Part shown: piece by piece, positions 49,301 through 61,797 of the stretch
Layout of the letters: each line of letters starts with the position of its first letter
Numbering within the stretch: position 1 is the stretch's first letter
Assembly: GCF_018991925.1 (NCBI RefSeq)
Contig: NW_024722158.1
Location: 7,303,327-7,367,326, forward strand
DNA from: Homarus americanus
Taxonomy: Eukaryota; Arthropoda; Malacostraca; Decapoda; Nephropidae
Direction: 5' to 3'
Length of the DNA stretch: 64,000 nt
Notes under the pieces: model-generated
Database searches by the model: none
Seen by the model: only the letters and a program-made list of their open reading frames with translations
What the model was told of the DNA's origin: nothing
Translations under genes and position numbers: made by a program

Positions 49301-51935
49301 CCCTCCCTCCTCCCCTACCTCTCCTCCCCTACCTCTCCTCCCCCTACCTCTCCCTCCCCTCCTCTTCTCCCCCTACCCCTCTCCTTCCCTACCTCTCCTC
49401 CCCCTCTCCTTCTCCTACTTCTCCCTCCTCCTCTTCCCCCTCTCCTTCCCCTACCTCTCCTCCCCTTCCTCTCCTCCCCTCCTCTCCTCCCTCTCCTCCC
49501 CTACCTCTCCTCCCCTACCTCTTCCCCCTACCTCTCCTTCCCCCTACCTCTCCTCCCCTACCTCTCCTCCCCTCCTCTCCTCCCTACCTCCTCCTCCCCT
49601 ACCTCTCCTCCCTATCTCTCCTCCCCTGCCTCTCCTCCCTCCTCTCCTCCCCTACCTCTTCCCCCCTACCTCTCCTGCCTACCTCTTCCCTACCTCTCCT
49701 TCCCTACCTATCCTCCCCCCTACCTCTCCTCCTCCTACCTTTCCTCCCCTGCCTCTCCTCCCCTCTCCTCCCCCTACCTCTCCTCCCCCTGCCTCTCCCC
49801 TACCTCTCCTCCTACCTCTCCTCCCCATACCTCTCCTCCCCTACCTCTCTCCTCCTACCTCTCCTCCCCACCTTCCTCTCCCCTCTCCTCCCCTCCTCCC
49901 TTACCTCTCCTCCTGCCTCTCCTCCCCTACCTCCTCCTCCCCTCTCTCTCCCCTGCCTCTCCCTCCCCTTCCTCTCCTCCCTCTCCCTCTCCTCCCCTTC
50001 TCTCCTCTCCTACCTCTCCCTCCTGCCTCTCCCTCCTGCTCCCCCCCTCTCCTCCCTACCTCTCCTGCTCCTCTCTCCTGCCCCCTCTCCTCCCTGCCAT
50101 CCTCTCCCTACCTCTCCTCCCCCTACCTCTCCTTCCTCTGCCCTCCTCCCCTACCCCTCTCCTCCCCTACCTCTCCTCCCCTACCTCTCCTCCCCCTACC
50201 TCTCCTCCCCTGCCTCTCTCCTCCCCTGCCTCTCCTCCCCCCCTCTCCTCCCTACCTCTCCTCCCCTACCTCCTCCCCTCCCCTGCCTCTCCTCCCCCTC
50301 CTCTCCCCTGCCTCTCCTCCCCTTCCCTCCTCTCCCCTCCTCTCCTCCCCCTCCCCTCTCCTCCCCCTGCCTCTCCTCCCCTTGCTTCTCTCCTGCTCCT
50401 CCTCCCTCCCCCTCCTCTCCTCCCCTTGCCTCTCCTCTCCTCCTCTCCTCCCTTCTTCTCTCCTACCTCCTCCTCCCCTGCCCCTCTCCTCCCCTACCTC
50501 TCTCCCCTACCTCTCCTCCCCTTACCTCTCCTTCCCTCCTCCCTCTCCCCTCCTTGCCTCACCTCTCCCCCTCCCCCTACCTCTCCCCTCCCCCTCTCCC
50601 TCCTGCCTCTCTCTCCTTCCTCCTCCCCTGCCTCTCACTCCCTTGCCTATCCCTCTCCTACCTCTCTCTCCCTCTCCTCCCTGCCTCTCCCTTCCTGCTT
50701 CTCCCTCCCCCCTTCCCTCTCCCCTCTCCCTCCTGCCTCTCCCTCCCCTGCCTCTCCCTCCCCCTACCTCTCCCCTCCCCCACCTCTCCCTCCTGCCTCT
50801 CCCTCCCCTGCCTCTCCCTCCCTGCCTCTCCCTCCCCTGCCTCTCCCTCCCCTGCCTCCCTCCTGCTGCTCTCCTCCCCTTGCCTATCCCTCTCCCCTCT
50901 CCCTCCTCTCTCCCTCCTGCCTCTCCCTCCTGCCTCCTCCTTGCCTGTCCTGTACCTCTCCCTCCCTATCTCCCCTCCCTGCCTCTCCCCCTGCCTCCTC
51001 CTATCTCCCTCCTTGCCCTGTCCATCTCACCTCTCCTCCTGCCTCTCCCTCCCCTGCCTCTCCTCCTGCCTCTCCCTCCCCTATCTCCTCCCCTCTCCTC
51101 CTGCCTCTTCCTCCTGCCTCTCCCTCCCCTACTCTCCTCCCTACTCTCCTCCCTACCTCTCTCTCCCCTGCCTCTCCTCCCTGCCTCCTCCTCCCCTACT
51201 CTCCCTCCCCTCCCTCCCTGCCTCCTCCCTGCCTCTCCCTCCCCTGCCTATCCCTCTCCTCTCTCCCTCCCCTCCTGCCTCCCTCCCTACTCCCTCCCCT
51301 GCCTCTCCCCTCCCCCTCTCCCTCCCCTGCCTCTCCCCTCCCCTCTCTCCCCTGTCTCCCTCCCTTGCCTATCCCTCTCCTGCCTCTCCCCTCCCCTCCC
51401 CTCTCCCTCCCCTGTCTCCTCCCCCACCTCCTCCCCTCCTCCTGCCTGCTCACCCTGCCTCTCCTCCTCTCCTCCTCTTCATCTGCCTATCCCTCCTACC
51501 TCTCCCTCCTGCCTCCCTCCTGCCTCTCCTCCTGCCTCTCCCTCTGCCTCTCCTCCTGCCTCTCCCTCCCCTGCTTCTCCTCCCTACTCTCCCTCCCACC
51601 TCTCCCTCCCCTGCCTCTCCCTCCCCTCTCCCTCCCCTCTCTCTCCCCACCTCTCCCTCCCCTTCCTCTCCCCTCCCCTGCCTCCTCCTTTGCCTCTCCC
51701 CTCCTCTCCTCCCCTTGCCTATCCCTCTCCTACCTCTCCCTCCCTACCTCTCCCTCCCCTGCCTCCCTCCCCTGCCTCTCCCTCCCCCCTCCCTTGCCTA
51801 TCCCTCTCCCTCCTCCCCCTCCTCCCCTGCCTCCTTCCCTGCCTCTCCCTCTCCTGCCTCCCTCCCCTGTCTCTCCCTTCCCTCTCTCCCCTGCTCTCCT
51901 CCCCTCTCCCTCCTCCCTTGCCTGTCCCATCTCTT
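46317..51935. repeat. 5.6-kb homopyrimidine minisatellite
   Basis: Left two thirds: 14-bp unit CCTACCTCTCCTCC. Right third (from about 50.6 kb): 15-bp unit CCTGCCTCTCCCTCC. The plus strand is almost purely C and T with an isolated A or G per unit. Stop codons need purines at positions 2-3, so two to three frames stay open for over 5 kb. None is a gene. Confidence 0.97.
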
Positions 51936-52284
51936 TAAATATACTTGTCCTCAGTGGCCCATATGATGAAGTAATGTCTCTCACCTGCTCTGCTTCCTGA
52001 AACGTCACAATGCTTGTCTTTGTGTGTCCTTTACTTGTGTCTTTGTGTCCTTCTTATGTCCTTAGTGTGTCCTTTATCAGTATCCTCAGCCCTTTATCCC
52101 AGTATCCTTGTGTCTTAGTACTTCTATCACAACACCATTTATACATGTCTCCTGGCCTTCTCCCTCTGTTTACCTTCCTTCTAAAACACACTGCATCCTC
52201 TGCCTTATTTTCTTCATGTCATTACAATAAGCCTTGTAAGCAACCGTGTGTATATTTAAAAGTAACTCATGCCTCCTTGAACTT
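51936..52284. other. Unique spacer
   Basis: TGTGTCCTT-rich DNA, no gene recognised. Confidence 0.5.
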
Positions 52285-52297
52285 TCCCGTATGTGTG

Positions 52298-52366
<69 letters not shown>

Positions 52367-52545
52367 ATGTGTATGTGTACACATGTGTACATGTATGTAT
52401 GTGTGTATGTGTATGTGTGTGTGTGTATGTGTGTATGTGTGTGTGTATGTGTGTATGTGTGTGTATATGTGTGTATATGTGTGTGTGTGTGTGTATGTAT
52501 GTGTGTGTGTATGTGTGTGTGTGTGTGTGTGTATGTGTGTGTGCC
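52285..52545. repeat. (GT)n with GTATGTGT interruptions
   Basis: Compound GT/ATGT tract. Confidence 0.95.
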
Positions 52546-53535
52546 TCTTATTTATAGCTGCAAATATACAAGTATGTCACCCATCCTTAATTCTTCACTT
52601 ATCATTCTATTTCTCATGTATTTTCTTTAACGTCCCAATATAAACTTTCTCATTCTCCCCCATGAAACCGCATGCTCCACTTTGCTCACTGAGGCGCCTC
52701 ACAAACATGTGACAGTAAATCATTAGCACACGACACAGAAACATAAAAACCTTGTGTCATGTGTATTAGCCGTGTATATATCTTGTTTATTAATTCTTAA
52801 AACATCTTATTTATACATACATTTGTTCTTCATTTCCTACATGTGTGTGTTTCCTTTACATGTCTTCTCCCTCCCATGTGTTAGGCCTCTTGTGTGTATT
52901 TCCCCTCTGTGTGTGCCTCACATGTGTATGTATACAATGTGTGTTTCACATTAGTATGTGTTCTCACCGTAGTACTGAAACACTCGTAGTATGTATTCTC
53001 ACCATTAGTTATTTATGAGACCTCACGTAGTGTAATTCTCACAAATAGTATTATGCAAACTTTCACATGTGTGTGTTCTCTGATATTATTGCAAAACACA
53101 ACGTAGTATGTATTCCCTCTTTAAATAGTATTATAACCTCTGTATATGTGTATAGCTTCACATGTGTATGTGTATATACTCACATGTGTCTTTCCTTACA
53201 TATAGTATAAAGCCTCACATGTATATGTTCTCTATGTGTAGTATATGTTCTTCTCACCATGTGTATACCTCATGTGTCCTTTCTGTGTATATGTGTGTGT
53301 TTCTCATGTGATGCTTTACACTCCTTTGGTTATTTGGGCTCACGAGCCTTGTCACTGAGTACCTGGGGCCTCACTGTGTGGTAACAGAGTACATTTCTTG
53401 GGCCAAGAGGTATTTCCTCCTTTATTTCTACTATTCACCTCTATTTGCTAGGTTTCATTCACTTTCCTTATGTCTTCTTGTTTATTATTCAGTAAAGCAT
53501 ATTGCTGCTGGTGACCTGCTCAAGTACATCCCTAT
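52546..53535. other. Loose CACATGTGTATGT-rich DNA
   Basis: Between 52850 and 53310 copies of CTCACATGTGTATGTG and TAGTATGTATTCTCAC recur irregularly, an eroded repeat. No gene. Confidence 0.6.
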
Positions 53536-53627
53536 TCCCTTCAGCCCATGTGTGTGTGTGTGTGTGTGTATGTGTGTGTGTGTGTGTGTAGAAGTATGTG
53601 TGTAAGTAAAATGTGTGTGTGTGGTAA

Positions 53628-53672
<45 letters not shown>
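53536..53672. repeat. (GT)n microsatellite
   Basis: GT tract with GTAAGTATG interruptions, ending at TTTGACGTCA. Confidence 0.95.
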
Positions 53673-53674
<2 letters not shown>

Positions 53675-53900
53675 ACGTCAGGAGAGCCTGCACCTGCACC
53701 TGCCCATTGCTTGTCCTCCATCGCTTGGCAAAAAAACAGTCATCTCACGCCTGGCATTTTGCTTCTTTCTTCTCACTTAACACTGCAAGTCATTTTACCT
53801 TTACTCCTTACCTGCCGTGACATTGGTGTCATGTTTCCCCTCATAATATTTCTCTTTTAAGGCTGGGCAAATCTCTTGTGAGACAATGCGTGGCTTCTAG
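53673..53900. other. Unique sequence up to the gap
   Basis: No gene recognised. Confidence 0.4.
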
Positions 53901-54000
53901 NNNNNNNNNNNNNNNNNNNNNNNNNNNNNNNNNNNNNNNNNNNNNNNNNNNNNNNNNNNNNNNNNNNNNNNNNNNNNNNNNNNNNNNNNNNNNNNNNNNN
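53901..54000. other. Assembly gap of exactly 100 N
   Basis: A round-number gap, usually a scaffold join of unknown true size. Confidence 1.
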
Positions 54001-55200
54001 AGTTGTTGTGGTGGTGGTGGTAGTTGTTGTGGTGGTGAGGTGATGGTGGTAGTTGTTGTGGTGGTAGTTGTTGTGGTGGTGGTGGTAGTTGTTGTGGTGG
54101 TGGGGTTGGTGGTAGTTGTGGTGGTGGTGGTAGTTGTGGTGGTGGTGATGCTGGTGGTTGTGGTGGTGGTGATTGGTGGTTGTGGTGGTGGTAGTTGTTG
54201 TGGTGGTGGTGAAGTGCTGGTTGTTGTGGTGGTGGTGATGCTGGTAGTTGTTGTGGGGTGGGTGGTAGTTGTGGTGGTGATTGATGCTGGTAGTTGTGGT
54301 GGTGGTGGTTATGGTGGTTGTTGTGGTGGTGTGGTGGTGATGCTGGTAGTTGTTTGGTGGTGGTTGTGGTGAAAGTTGTTGTGGTGGTGGGTGATGATGC
54401 TGTGGTAGTTGTGGTGGTGGTAGTTATGGTGATAGTGGTGGTGGTGTTAGTAGTGATGATGATGATGATAAAGAGGAATCACACTATACCCATCCTCCCT
54501 CCTTCCCTCATCCTCCCCATGTCATTCCTTTGCACCCACCTCCTCTCCTTCCTTTTCCTCCTCCCTCTCTTTCTCTTCCGTCTCTTCCTCCTCCTCCTCC
54601 TCCTCAACCCCTATCTCTCCACCTCCTTCACCTCCTCCTCCACCACCTTCCCCCTGCCTCCTTCTCTCCACCTTCCTCTCCCCCTCCTTCCTCCTCCCCC
54701 CTATCTCTCCCCCCTTCACCTCCTCCTCCACCACCTTCCCCTGCCTCCTTCCTCTCCCCTCCCCTCCTCCTCCCCAACCCCTATCTCCACCCCTTCTCCC
54801 TCCTCCACCACCTTCCCCTGCCTCCTTCCTCTCCACCTTCCTCTCCCCTCCCCTCCCTCCCCCCCCCGTCTCTACAGCCAAAAGTGTGTTGTGAAATTGT
54901 AGAGAATATCATAACATTTACCTCTGTCTTGTCCTGTAAAATATTCCCGTTTCCCTCTGCTGTCTGTCTGTACGTCTGTCTGTGACCTTTCTTGCTGAGT
55001 CTGCTGTTCTTTGAGGTTTTTCATGCTATATTTTTTCTCCTTGTTCTTCTTGCATTCAGTTCTCAAGAGGTTTAGGAACACAAACTTATTTCATCTGATT
55101 AAGTGTTGTAATGCTCATCTAATTTCAGCTGATTTATGCTAGTTTAATCTAATCCGAATCTAACCTAACTTAATCTAATCGAACGTAAACTAATCTAACC

Positions 55201-55250
<50 letters not shown>

Positions 55251-55311
55251 TTAAAGGTGGTCTGTGACTCATATACACCCATCGATTGTATGACCTTGTT
55301 TGGCAGTGTGT

Positions 55312-55363
<52 letters not shown>

Positions 55364-55595
55364 GTGTCACCTGAGTCCTCGCTCCTCGCTTTATCTTTCA
55401 GTGTTTTTAATTCACAATTTCCTCGACAGGAAATTTGATGAAGGAACCTCCTCTAGTTTCTGAACTGATCATCACTTCCACTGAGCTCTTATCATTTTCA
55501 CTAAAGGCTTTCACTCAGCCTTTCCATTCAGGACTTTCTATAAACACTTTCACTTTTAAAGACAGGTGGAAGGTTAATTAATAAAGGTGTAAAAA
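54001..55595. repeat. Duplicated segment, copy 2
   Basis: Same layout as 34220-35955: GGT array (54001-54440), CT-rich block with three ~100-bp subunits (copy 1 has two), CAGCCAAAAGTGTGTTGTGA, AATCTAACC cluster, (CA)n at 55203-55247, (GA)n at 55315-55361, unique tail. It diverges after GGTGGAAGGTTA. Confidence 0.9.
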
Positions 55596-55609
55596 TGTTG
55601 TTTAGTTTT

Positions 55610-56110
55610 AGTATTGAACTGTATACCTGGACGGTTAATGTATACTGTATACCTGAACGGTTAATGTATACTGTATACCTGGACGGTTGATGTATACTGT
55701 ATACCTGAACGGTTAATGTTTACTGTATACCTGGACGGTTGATGTATACTGTATACCTGAACGGTTAATGTATACTGTATACCTGGACGGTTATGTATAC
55801 TGTATACCTGGACGGTTAATGTATACTGTATACCTGGACGGTTAATGTATACTGTATACCTGGACGGTTGATGTATACTGTATACCTGAACGGTTAATGT
55901 ATACTGTATACCTGGACGGTTGATGTATACTGTATACCTGGACGGTTAATGTATACTGTATACCTGGACGGTTAATGTATACTGTATACCTGGACGGTTA
56001 ATGTATACTGTATACCTGGACGGTTGATGTATACTGTATACCTGGACGGTTAATGTATACTGTATACCTGGACGGTTGATGTATACTGTATACCTGAACG
56101 GTTAATGTAT
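55610..56110. repeat. 26-bp minisatellite
   Basis: About 19 copies of TGTATACTGTATACCTGGAC plus GGTTAA. GTATAC palindromes occur twice per unit. Confidence 0.97.
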
Positions 56111-56264
56111 ACCTGTGTTGTTTCTATGCATGCTCAATTGTATACCTGTATTGTCTATGTATATAACCAAACTAATTGTATAGTTTGGGGTAGATTTTAA
56201 TGGTTAAATATCAATGTTTATATTGTCTTTTGGACTTAACTGGACAATGGGATCAATAAACAGA

Positions 56265-56266
56265 AG

Positions 56267-56303
<37 letters not shown>

Positions 56304-56485
56304 CCTTATCCGTAAAAATCATAAACAAACATCCTTATATTCCGAGAGAGAGAGAGAGGGAGCGAAAGAGAGAGGGAGCGAAAGAGAGAGAGACTGAAAG
56401 AGAGAGCGAAAGAGAGAGATAACATACCTTCAAATTTCCCTAGGCACTGAGAAATATGGAGTTTTACCCTCTTGTATTTCCCTAA

Positions 56486-56518
<33 letters not shown>

Positions 56519-56520
56519 AT
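56265..56520. repeat. (CT)n and (GA)n tracts with GAGCGAAAGAGAGAG
   Basis: (CT)n at 56271-56300, GA-rich runs at 56345-56420 and 56485-56518. Confidence 0.9.
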
Positions 56521-57330
56521 TACATACTTAATTTAACCAAATGACTGGGAAAGCAAAAAGAAAGTTACTTACATTTAACTTTCACTTCAAGATAAAAAAT
56601 ATATTACACATACACTAACACACACACACACACACACACACACAAAGAAACCAAAATATCAAGACTGTAATATATGATAAACTTTTATGGCTCAAAATAT
56701 AAAAATCCTCCATTACTTTTTGAAGGTTTAATTAAAAATCCTGAAATCCTGTAGAAATCCTCCAATGTATTCCTTAAAGACTGAATGGTGAGCGTAGGAG
56801 GAGAGAACACGGGGGAGGAAAGGTATTGTCATTTGAGTATTAATCGAAAAGTAAATAAATTCCATATCTTTACGTTCAAGGTAATAAGATGTCGGATAAA
56901 CTTGTCCTAATTAATTTATTATTTTTTTTTTATATGGAAATATTTGTTGTGGAAATATTATCACTGTAGAGATAACCCCTTCATTTTCCTCACTATTTTT
57001 TACCTCAATTATTAATTTCCTGTTTTTATTTTATTAATCTCAATAGAAATTTACATCATAAAAATAAATAAATGAAAAAAAAAACATTTAGGCCCGTAGG
57101 AAAATTAATATAGTTTTGTTTAATAAGATTTTTTTAATAATGTTGATATATCTTCATGGTATAATAAAATAATTCCCATAGTAATTAAACGTCATAAAAA
57201 CGTATTGACAAAAAATAACGTGACCCGTAATTATACCGCAGTAGAATTACAGCACCTTACTGTAATGAAAACTTCACTCGGGTATTTTAAAACCTCCTGT
57301 GGACCTTGTTATTGTTGTTTACCATTACAG
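56521..57330. other. AT-rich spacer
   Basis: (CA)n at 56619-56644. No gene recognised. Confidence 0.5.
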
Positions 57331-57334
57331 CGCA

Positions 57335-57381
57335 TGACGTCACCTTGTTGTTAGTGTTTACCATTACTCCGCATGACGTCA
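57335..57381. promoter_or_regulatory. Two tandem CRE palindromes
   Basis: TGACGTCA at 57335-57342 and 57374-57381, each in GCATGACGTCAC within a roughly 39-bp duplicated context (GTTTACCATTAC...). This is the full CREB/ATF site, 2.7 kb before the first coding exon of the Ig gene. Function is inferred. Confidence 0.45.
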
Positions 57382-57529
57382 CACTAAAGAGCCATGCTGG
57401 TAGAATTCTTTGGGGCAATTTTTTCCAGACGATTTACACCGAAACGATACAATGAAAAGGAACGTTTTTTTTTTCCCTCGGGTTATTATCCAGACAATGA
57501 AGAGCTCAAACAATAACACGGAAGTAAGT

Positions 57530-58575
57530 TTGTTTGTCTGGGGTGACCTGTGACCACTACCAGGGTACAGTGTTGTGTCTGGGGTGACCTGTGACCACTA
57601 CCAGGGTACAGTGTTGTGTCTGGGGTGACCTGTGACCACTACCAGGGTACAGTGTTGTGTCTGGGGTGACCTGTGACCACTACCAGGGTACAGTGTTGTG
57701 TCTAGGGTGACCTGTGACCACTACCAGGGTACAGTGTTGTGTCTGGGGTGACCTGTGACCACTGCAGGGTACAGTGTTGTGTCTGGGGTAACCTGTGAGG
57801 CCACTACCTGGAGTACAGTGTTGTGTCTGGGGTGACCTGTGACCACTACCAGGTACAGTGTTGTGTCTGGGGTGACCTGCTGAGCCCTGCCAGGGTACAG
57901 TGTTGTTGTGTCTGGGGTGACCTTTGACCACACCAGGTACAGTGTTGTCTGGGAGTGACCTGTGACCACTACCGGGGGTACAGTGTTGAGTCTGGGGTGA
58001 CCTGTGACCACTACTGGGTACAGTGTTGTGTCTGGGGTGACCTGTGACCACTACCAGGAGTGCAGTGTTGTGTCTGGGTGACCTGCTTGACCACTACCAG
58101 AGGGTACAGTGTTGTGTCTGGGGTGGCCTGTGAGCCACTACCAGGGTACAGTGTTGAGTCTGGGATGATCTGTGACCACTACCAGGGTACAGTGTTGTGT
58201 CTGGGGTGACCTGTGGCCACTACCAGGGTGCAGTGTTGTGTCTGGGGTGACCTGTGACCACTACCTGGGCACAGTGTTGTGTCTGGGGTGACCTGTGACC
58301 ACTACCTGGGCACAGTGTTGAATCTGGGGTGACCTGTGACCACTACCAGGGTACAGTGTTGTGTCTGGGGTGACCTGTGACCTGCAAGGGTACAGTGTTG
58401 TGTCTGGGGTGACCTGTGACCACTACCCGGGTACAGTGTTGTGTCTGGGGTGACCTGTGACCACTACCAGGGTACAGTGTTGAGTCTGGGGTGACCTGTG
58501 ACCACTACCAGGGTACAGTGTTGAGTCTGGGGTGACCTGTGACCACTACCAGGGTACAGTGTTGAGTCTGGGGTG
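57530..58575. repeat. 41-bp minisatellite, about 25 copies
   Basis: Unit: GTGTCTGGGGTGACCTGTGA plus CCACTACCAGGGTACAGTGTT. Fairly uniform at both ends, with indels in the middle. Confidence 0.97.
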
Positions 58576-58689
58576 ACCTGTGTCTGAGGTGGCGTCCCAA
58601 GACCACACACTCCGGGGTCTTAAAGGTGTGGGCGTGAAGGAAGACTTTTCTGCCACCAACACCGAGAATCATTATTATGTGTTTACCTC

Positions 58690-59340
58690 ACAGAGAGATA
58701 ATTACCTCACTTGGAGATAATTACCTCACTTGGAGATAATTACCTCACTTGGAGATAATTACCTCACTTGGAATAAATTACCTCACTTGAGATAATTACC
58801 TCACTTGGAGATAATTACCTCACTTGGAGATAATTACCTCACTTGGAGATAATTACCTCACTTGAGAGATAATAGCCTCACTAAAGAGACAATTGCCTTA
58901 CTGAGAGATAATTTACCTTACTGAGAGATAATTTACCTTACTGAGAGATAATTTACCTTACTGAGAGATAATTTACCTTACTGAGAGATAATTTACCTTA
59001 CTGAGAGATAATTTACCTCACTGAGAGATAATTTACCTCACTGAGAGATAATTTACCTCACTGAGAGATAATTTACCTTACTGAGAGATAATTTACCTCA
59101 CTGAGAGATAATTTACCTCACTGAGAGATAATTTACCTCACTGAAAGATAATTTACCTCACTGAGAGATAATTTACCTCACTGAGAGATAATTTACCTCA
59201 GTGAGAGATAATTTACCTCAGTGAGAGATAATTTACCTCACTGAGAGATAATTTACCTCACTGAGAGATAATTTACCTCACTGAGAGATAATTTACCTCA
59301 CTGAGAAATAATTAACCTTACTGAGAGACAATTTACCTCC
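58690..59340. repeat. Two joined minisatellites, 19 and 20 bp
   Basis: GATAATTACCTCACTTGGA (19 bp, 58690-58870) changes into GAGAGATAATTTACCTCACT (20 bp, to 59340). The shared core shows one array grew from the other. Confidence 0.95.
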
Positions 59341-59424
59341 ATGTGAGAGAAGCGGCGGCCATTATCAGACAAACTGTATTGTTCGTTTTATCTCGACGTG
59401 GAAGAGACAGTCAAGGAGACGATA

Positions 59425-59975
59425 ATGTGACTGTGTGACTGTTGGTGGGTGACTGTGTGACTGTTGGTGGGTGACTGTGTGACTGTTGGTGGGTGACTGT
59501 GTGTCTGTTGGTGGGTAACTGTGTGTCTGTTGGTGGGTGACTGTGTGACTGTTGGTGGGTTACTGTGTGTCTGTTGGTGGGTGACTGTGTGACTGTTGGT
59601 GGGTGACTGTGTGACTGTTGGTGGATGACTGTGTGACTGTTGGTGGGTTACTGTGTGTCTGTTGGTGGGTAACTGTGTGTCTGTTGGTGGAGCTGACTGT
59701 GTGACTGACTGGTGGGTTACTGTGTGTCTGTTGGTGGGTGACTGTGTGACTGTTGGTGGGTTACTGTGTGTCTGTTGGTGGGTGACTGTGTGACTGTTGG
59801 TGGGTGACTGTGTGACTGTTGGTGGGTTACTGTGTGTCTGTTGGTGGGTGACTGTGTGACTGTTAGTGGGTGACGGGTGGTGGGTGACTGTGACCGGTGG
59901 GTGAATGTGACCGGTGGGTGACTGTGTGACTGGTGGGTGACTGTGTTACTGGTGGGTGACGGTTGGTGGGTGACA
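59425..59975. repeat. 22-bp minisatellite
   Basis: Units like TGTGTGACTGTTGGTGGGTG plus AC. Confidence 0.95.
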
Positions 59976-60051
59976 GTCACTTGAAGCATATTTAATTACA
60001 TGAATACTTATTACGATTTTATTTATTTTTTCCTCTTGCAGGTGAGAGAAG

Positions 60052-61741
60052 ATGACCCCACGTACCTTTACCTCGCTGGTCAACCTCTTGACCTCTCTCG
60101 TGTTAGGTAAGTGTCTAAGGTCAACCTCCTGACCCCTCTCGTGTTAGGTAAGTGTCAAAGGTCAACCTCCTGACCTCCCTTGTGACCTCCCTTGTATTAC
60201 GTATAGGTATGAGAAGTCAATCCCCATTTAACTATTTAATAATGAAATAATTTAATTCTTAACATTTTAACACGATACATTTAAAGAATATTAACGTAAG
60301 AAATTTATGTAATTAGAATTTCACCTTTGTAGAGTGGGATATTTTTCCTGCCGACAAAAAGTTCAACAAATTATCACAACACGAAGAGAAATATAGGTAC
60401 CAGAAATGCTGTCGGGGAAGTACACGCGGTTAAATTAACCTGAGCTGAGGCGCGGTAAAAAAAACAAGTGACAGTCGAGGCAGTGGAGCAGTAAGGAAAA
60501 AGAAAATATAGACTGAGATAGATTGGGAAAAATCTCCAGAGAAAGTATAAGCGGGTAAACCAAACATTATTCATAGACACAGTAAAAACAAGTGACAATC
60601 GGGCGTAAGAGATAGATACAGACAGAAATAAGATTCGTGTGGGAAATACAAGTACATAAATCGGACATTACAGTATAATACAGTAAGACAAAGTAACAAT
60701 CAGGACAAAGATACAGTGAGGAAAGAATAAACACACGCGATAGGTCAGAGGGGAAGTATAAACGGATAAATCAAACATCGCAATGGACACAGGAACAAGT
60801 GACAGTCGTGGTCAAGATGGAGGAAGAGTCGGGGGAAGAAATACAGACAAAGGAAAGGTTTTGTGAGGAATTGTAAATAGGTAACGTAAATATCAGACCT
60901 GAGGGAGGGAGGGAGGGAGAACTAGAGAGGTGAGGCAGGTGAGGTAGAAAAAAAAAATAAGAGGGAAAAAACTAAACCTTGAAAGGGAAATATATACTTG
61001 TAAATTAAACCCGGTAGCCGAGAGACAATAAAAACAAGTGACTATCAGGGCCAAAACGCAGTGAGCAAGGAATATAAAAACAAGGACAGCTCTTAAGAGG
61101 AGTGGAAATGGGGTCTCTTACGCTTGGCCAGATAAAACACGGGAAATTTACACTTTTTTTTTTCCCTAGTACAAAAGAAGGTAACTTGGCCAGCACTGCA
61201 TTCGACCACCGTCATTTCCCCAAACTGTAAAATCCGGAACTTATACACATCTGAGTGAACTGGGGGAAACCTTGTGTGCGAACCAGTCACCTTGAGGATA
61301 GGAAATGAGGGTTATATCTACTCAGCCACTGGTAATCTTGTCATCGGGAGACGCTCATGGCGGGGTAGGAGGGGGGGGGGTCACAGGCCTTTCACCTCCT
61401 CTCCAATATCATTATACTCGTAGTCATTGTGCTGGTCAAGTCAGAGGACCAACAACACATTCAAGATGATAGTTTACACGTATAGGGTGCGGTGGCCGAG
61501 TGGATACAACACACTGTTCTAGCCTAAATGACATTGGTTTGCATCCAAGATACTCCCCGATGTGAATAGGTTTCTGACGTACTTGGGGAAGCAATGGCGG
61601 TTGAGTACAATGGTGGCCACGATACTATTATACATACTGAGGCTTTGTGTGCAGTATGCTGTATCCACACTGCCTCTTAACGGGTCATTAGGGTGAAGAT
61701 CTCCCACATATACTCCTGACCTGAGTCGTTCTTGTTCACTT

Positions 61742-61797
<56 letters not shown>

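Noticed and set aside
46282..51966. Open frame of 1,894 codons, Leu/Pro/Ser-rich, on plus
   Set aside because: It lies over a 14-15 bp homopyrimidine repeat where stops cannot easily form. Other frames are open over the same span, and there is no splice or start support.
54294..54902. 202-codon plus frame in the second duplicate copy
   Set aside because: It covers GGT and CT-rich repeats. The matching frame in copy 1 is interrupted, so it is not conserved as coding.
61487..61560. tRNA-Ser or tRNA-Leu gene
   Set aside because: Box B has a changed invariant base and the acceptor stem does not pair.
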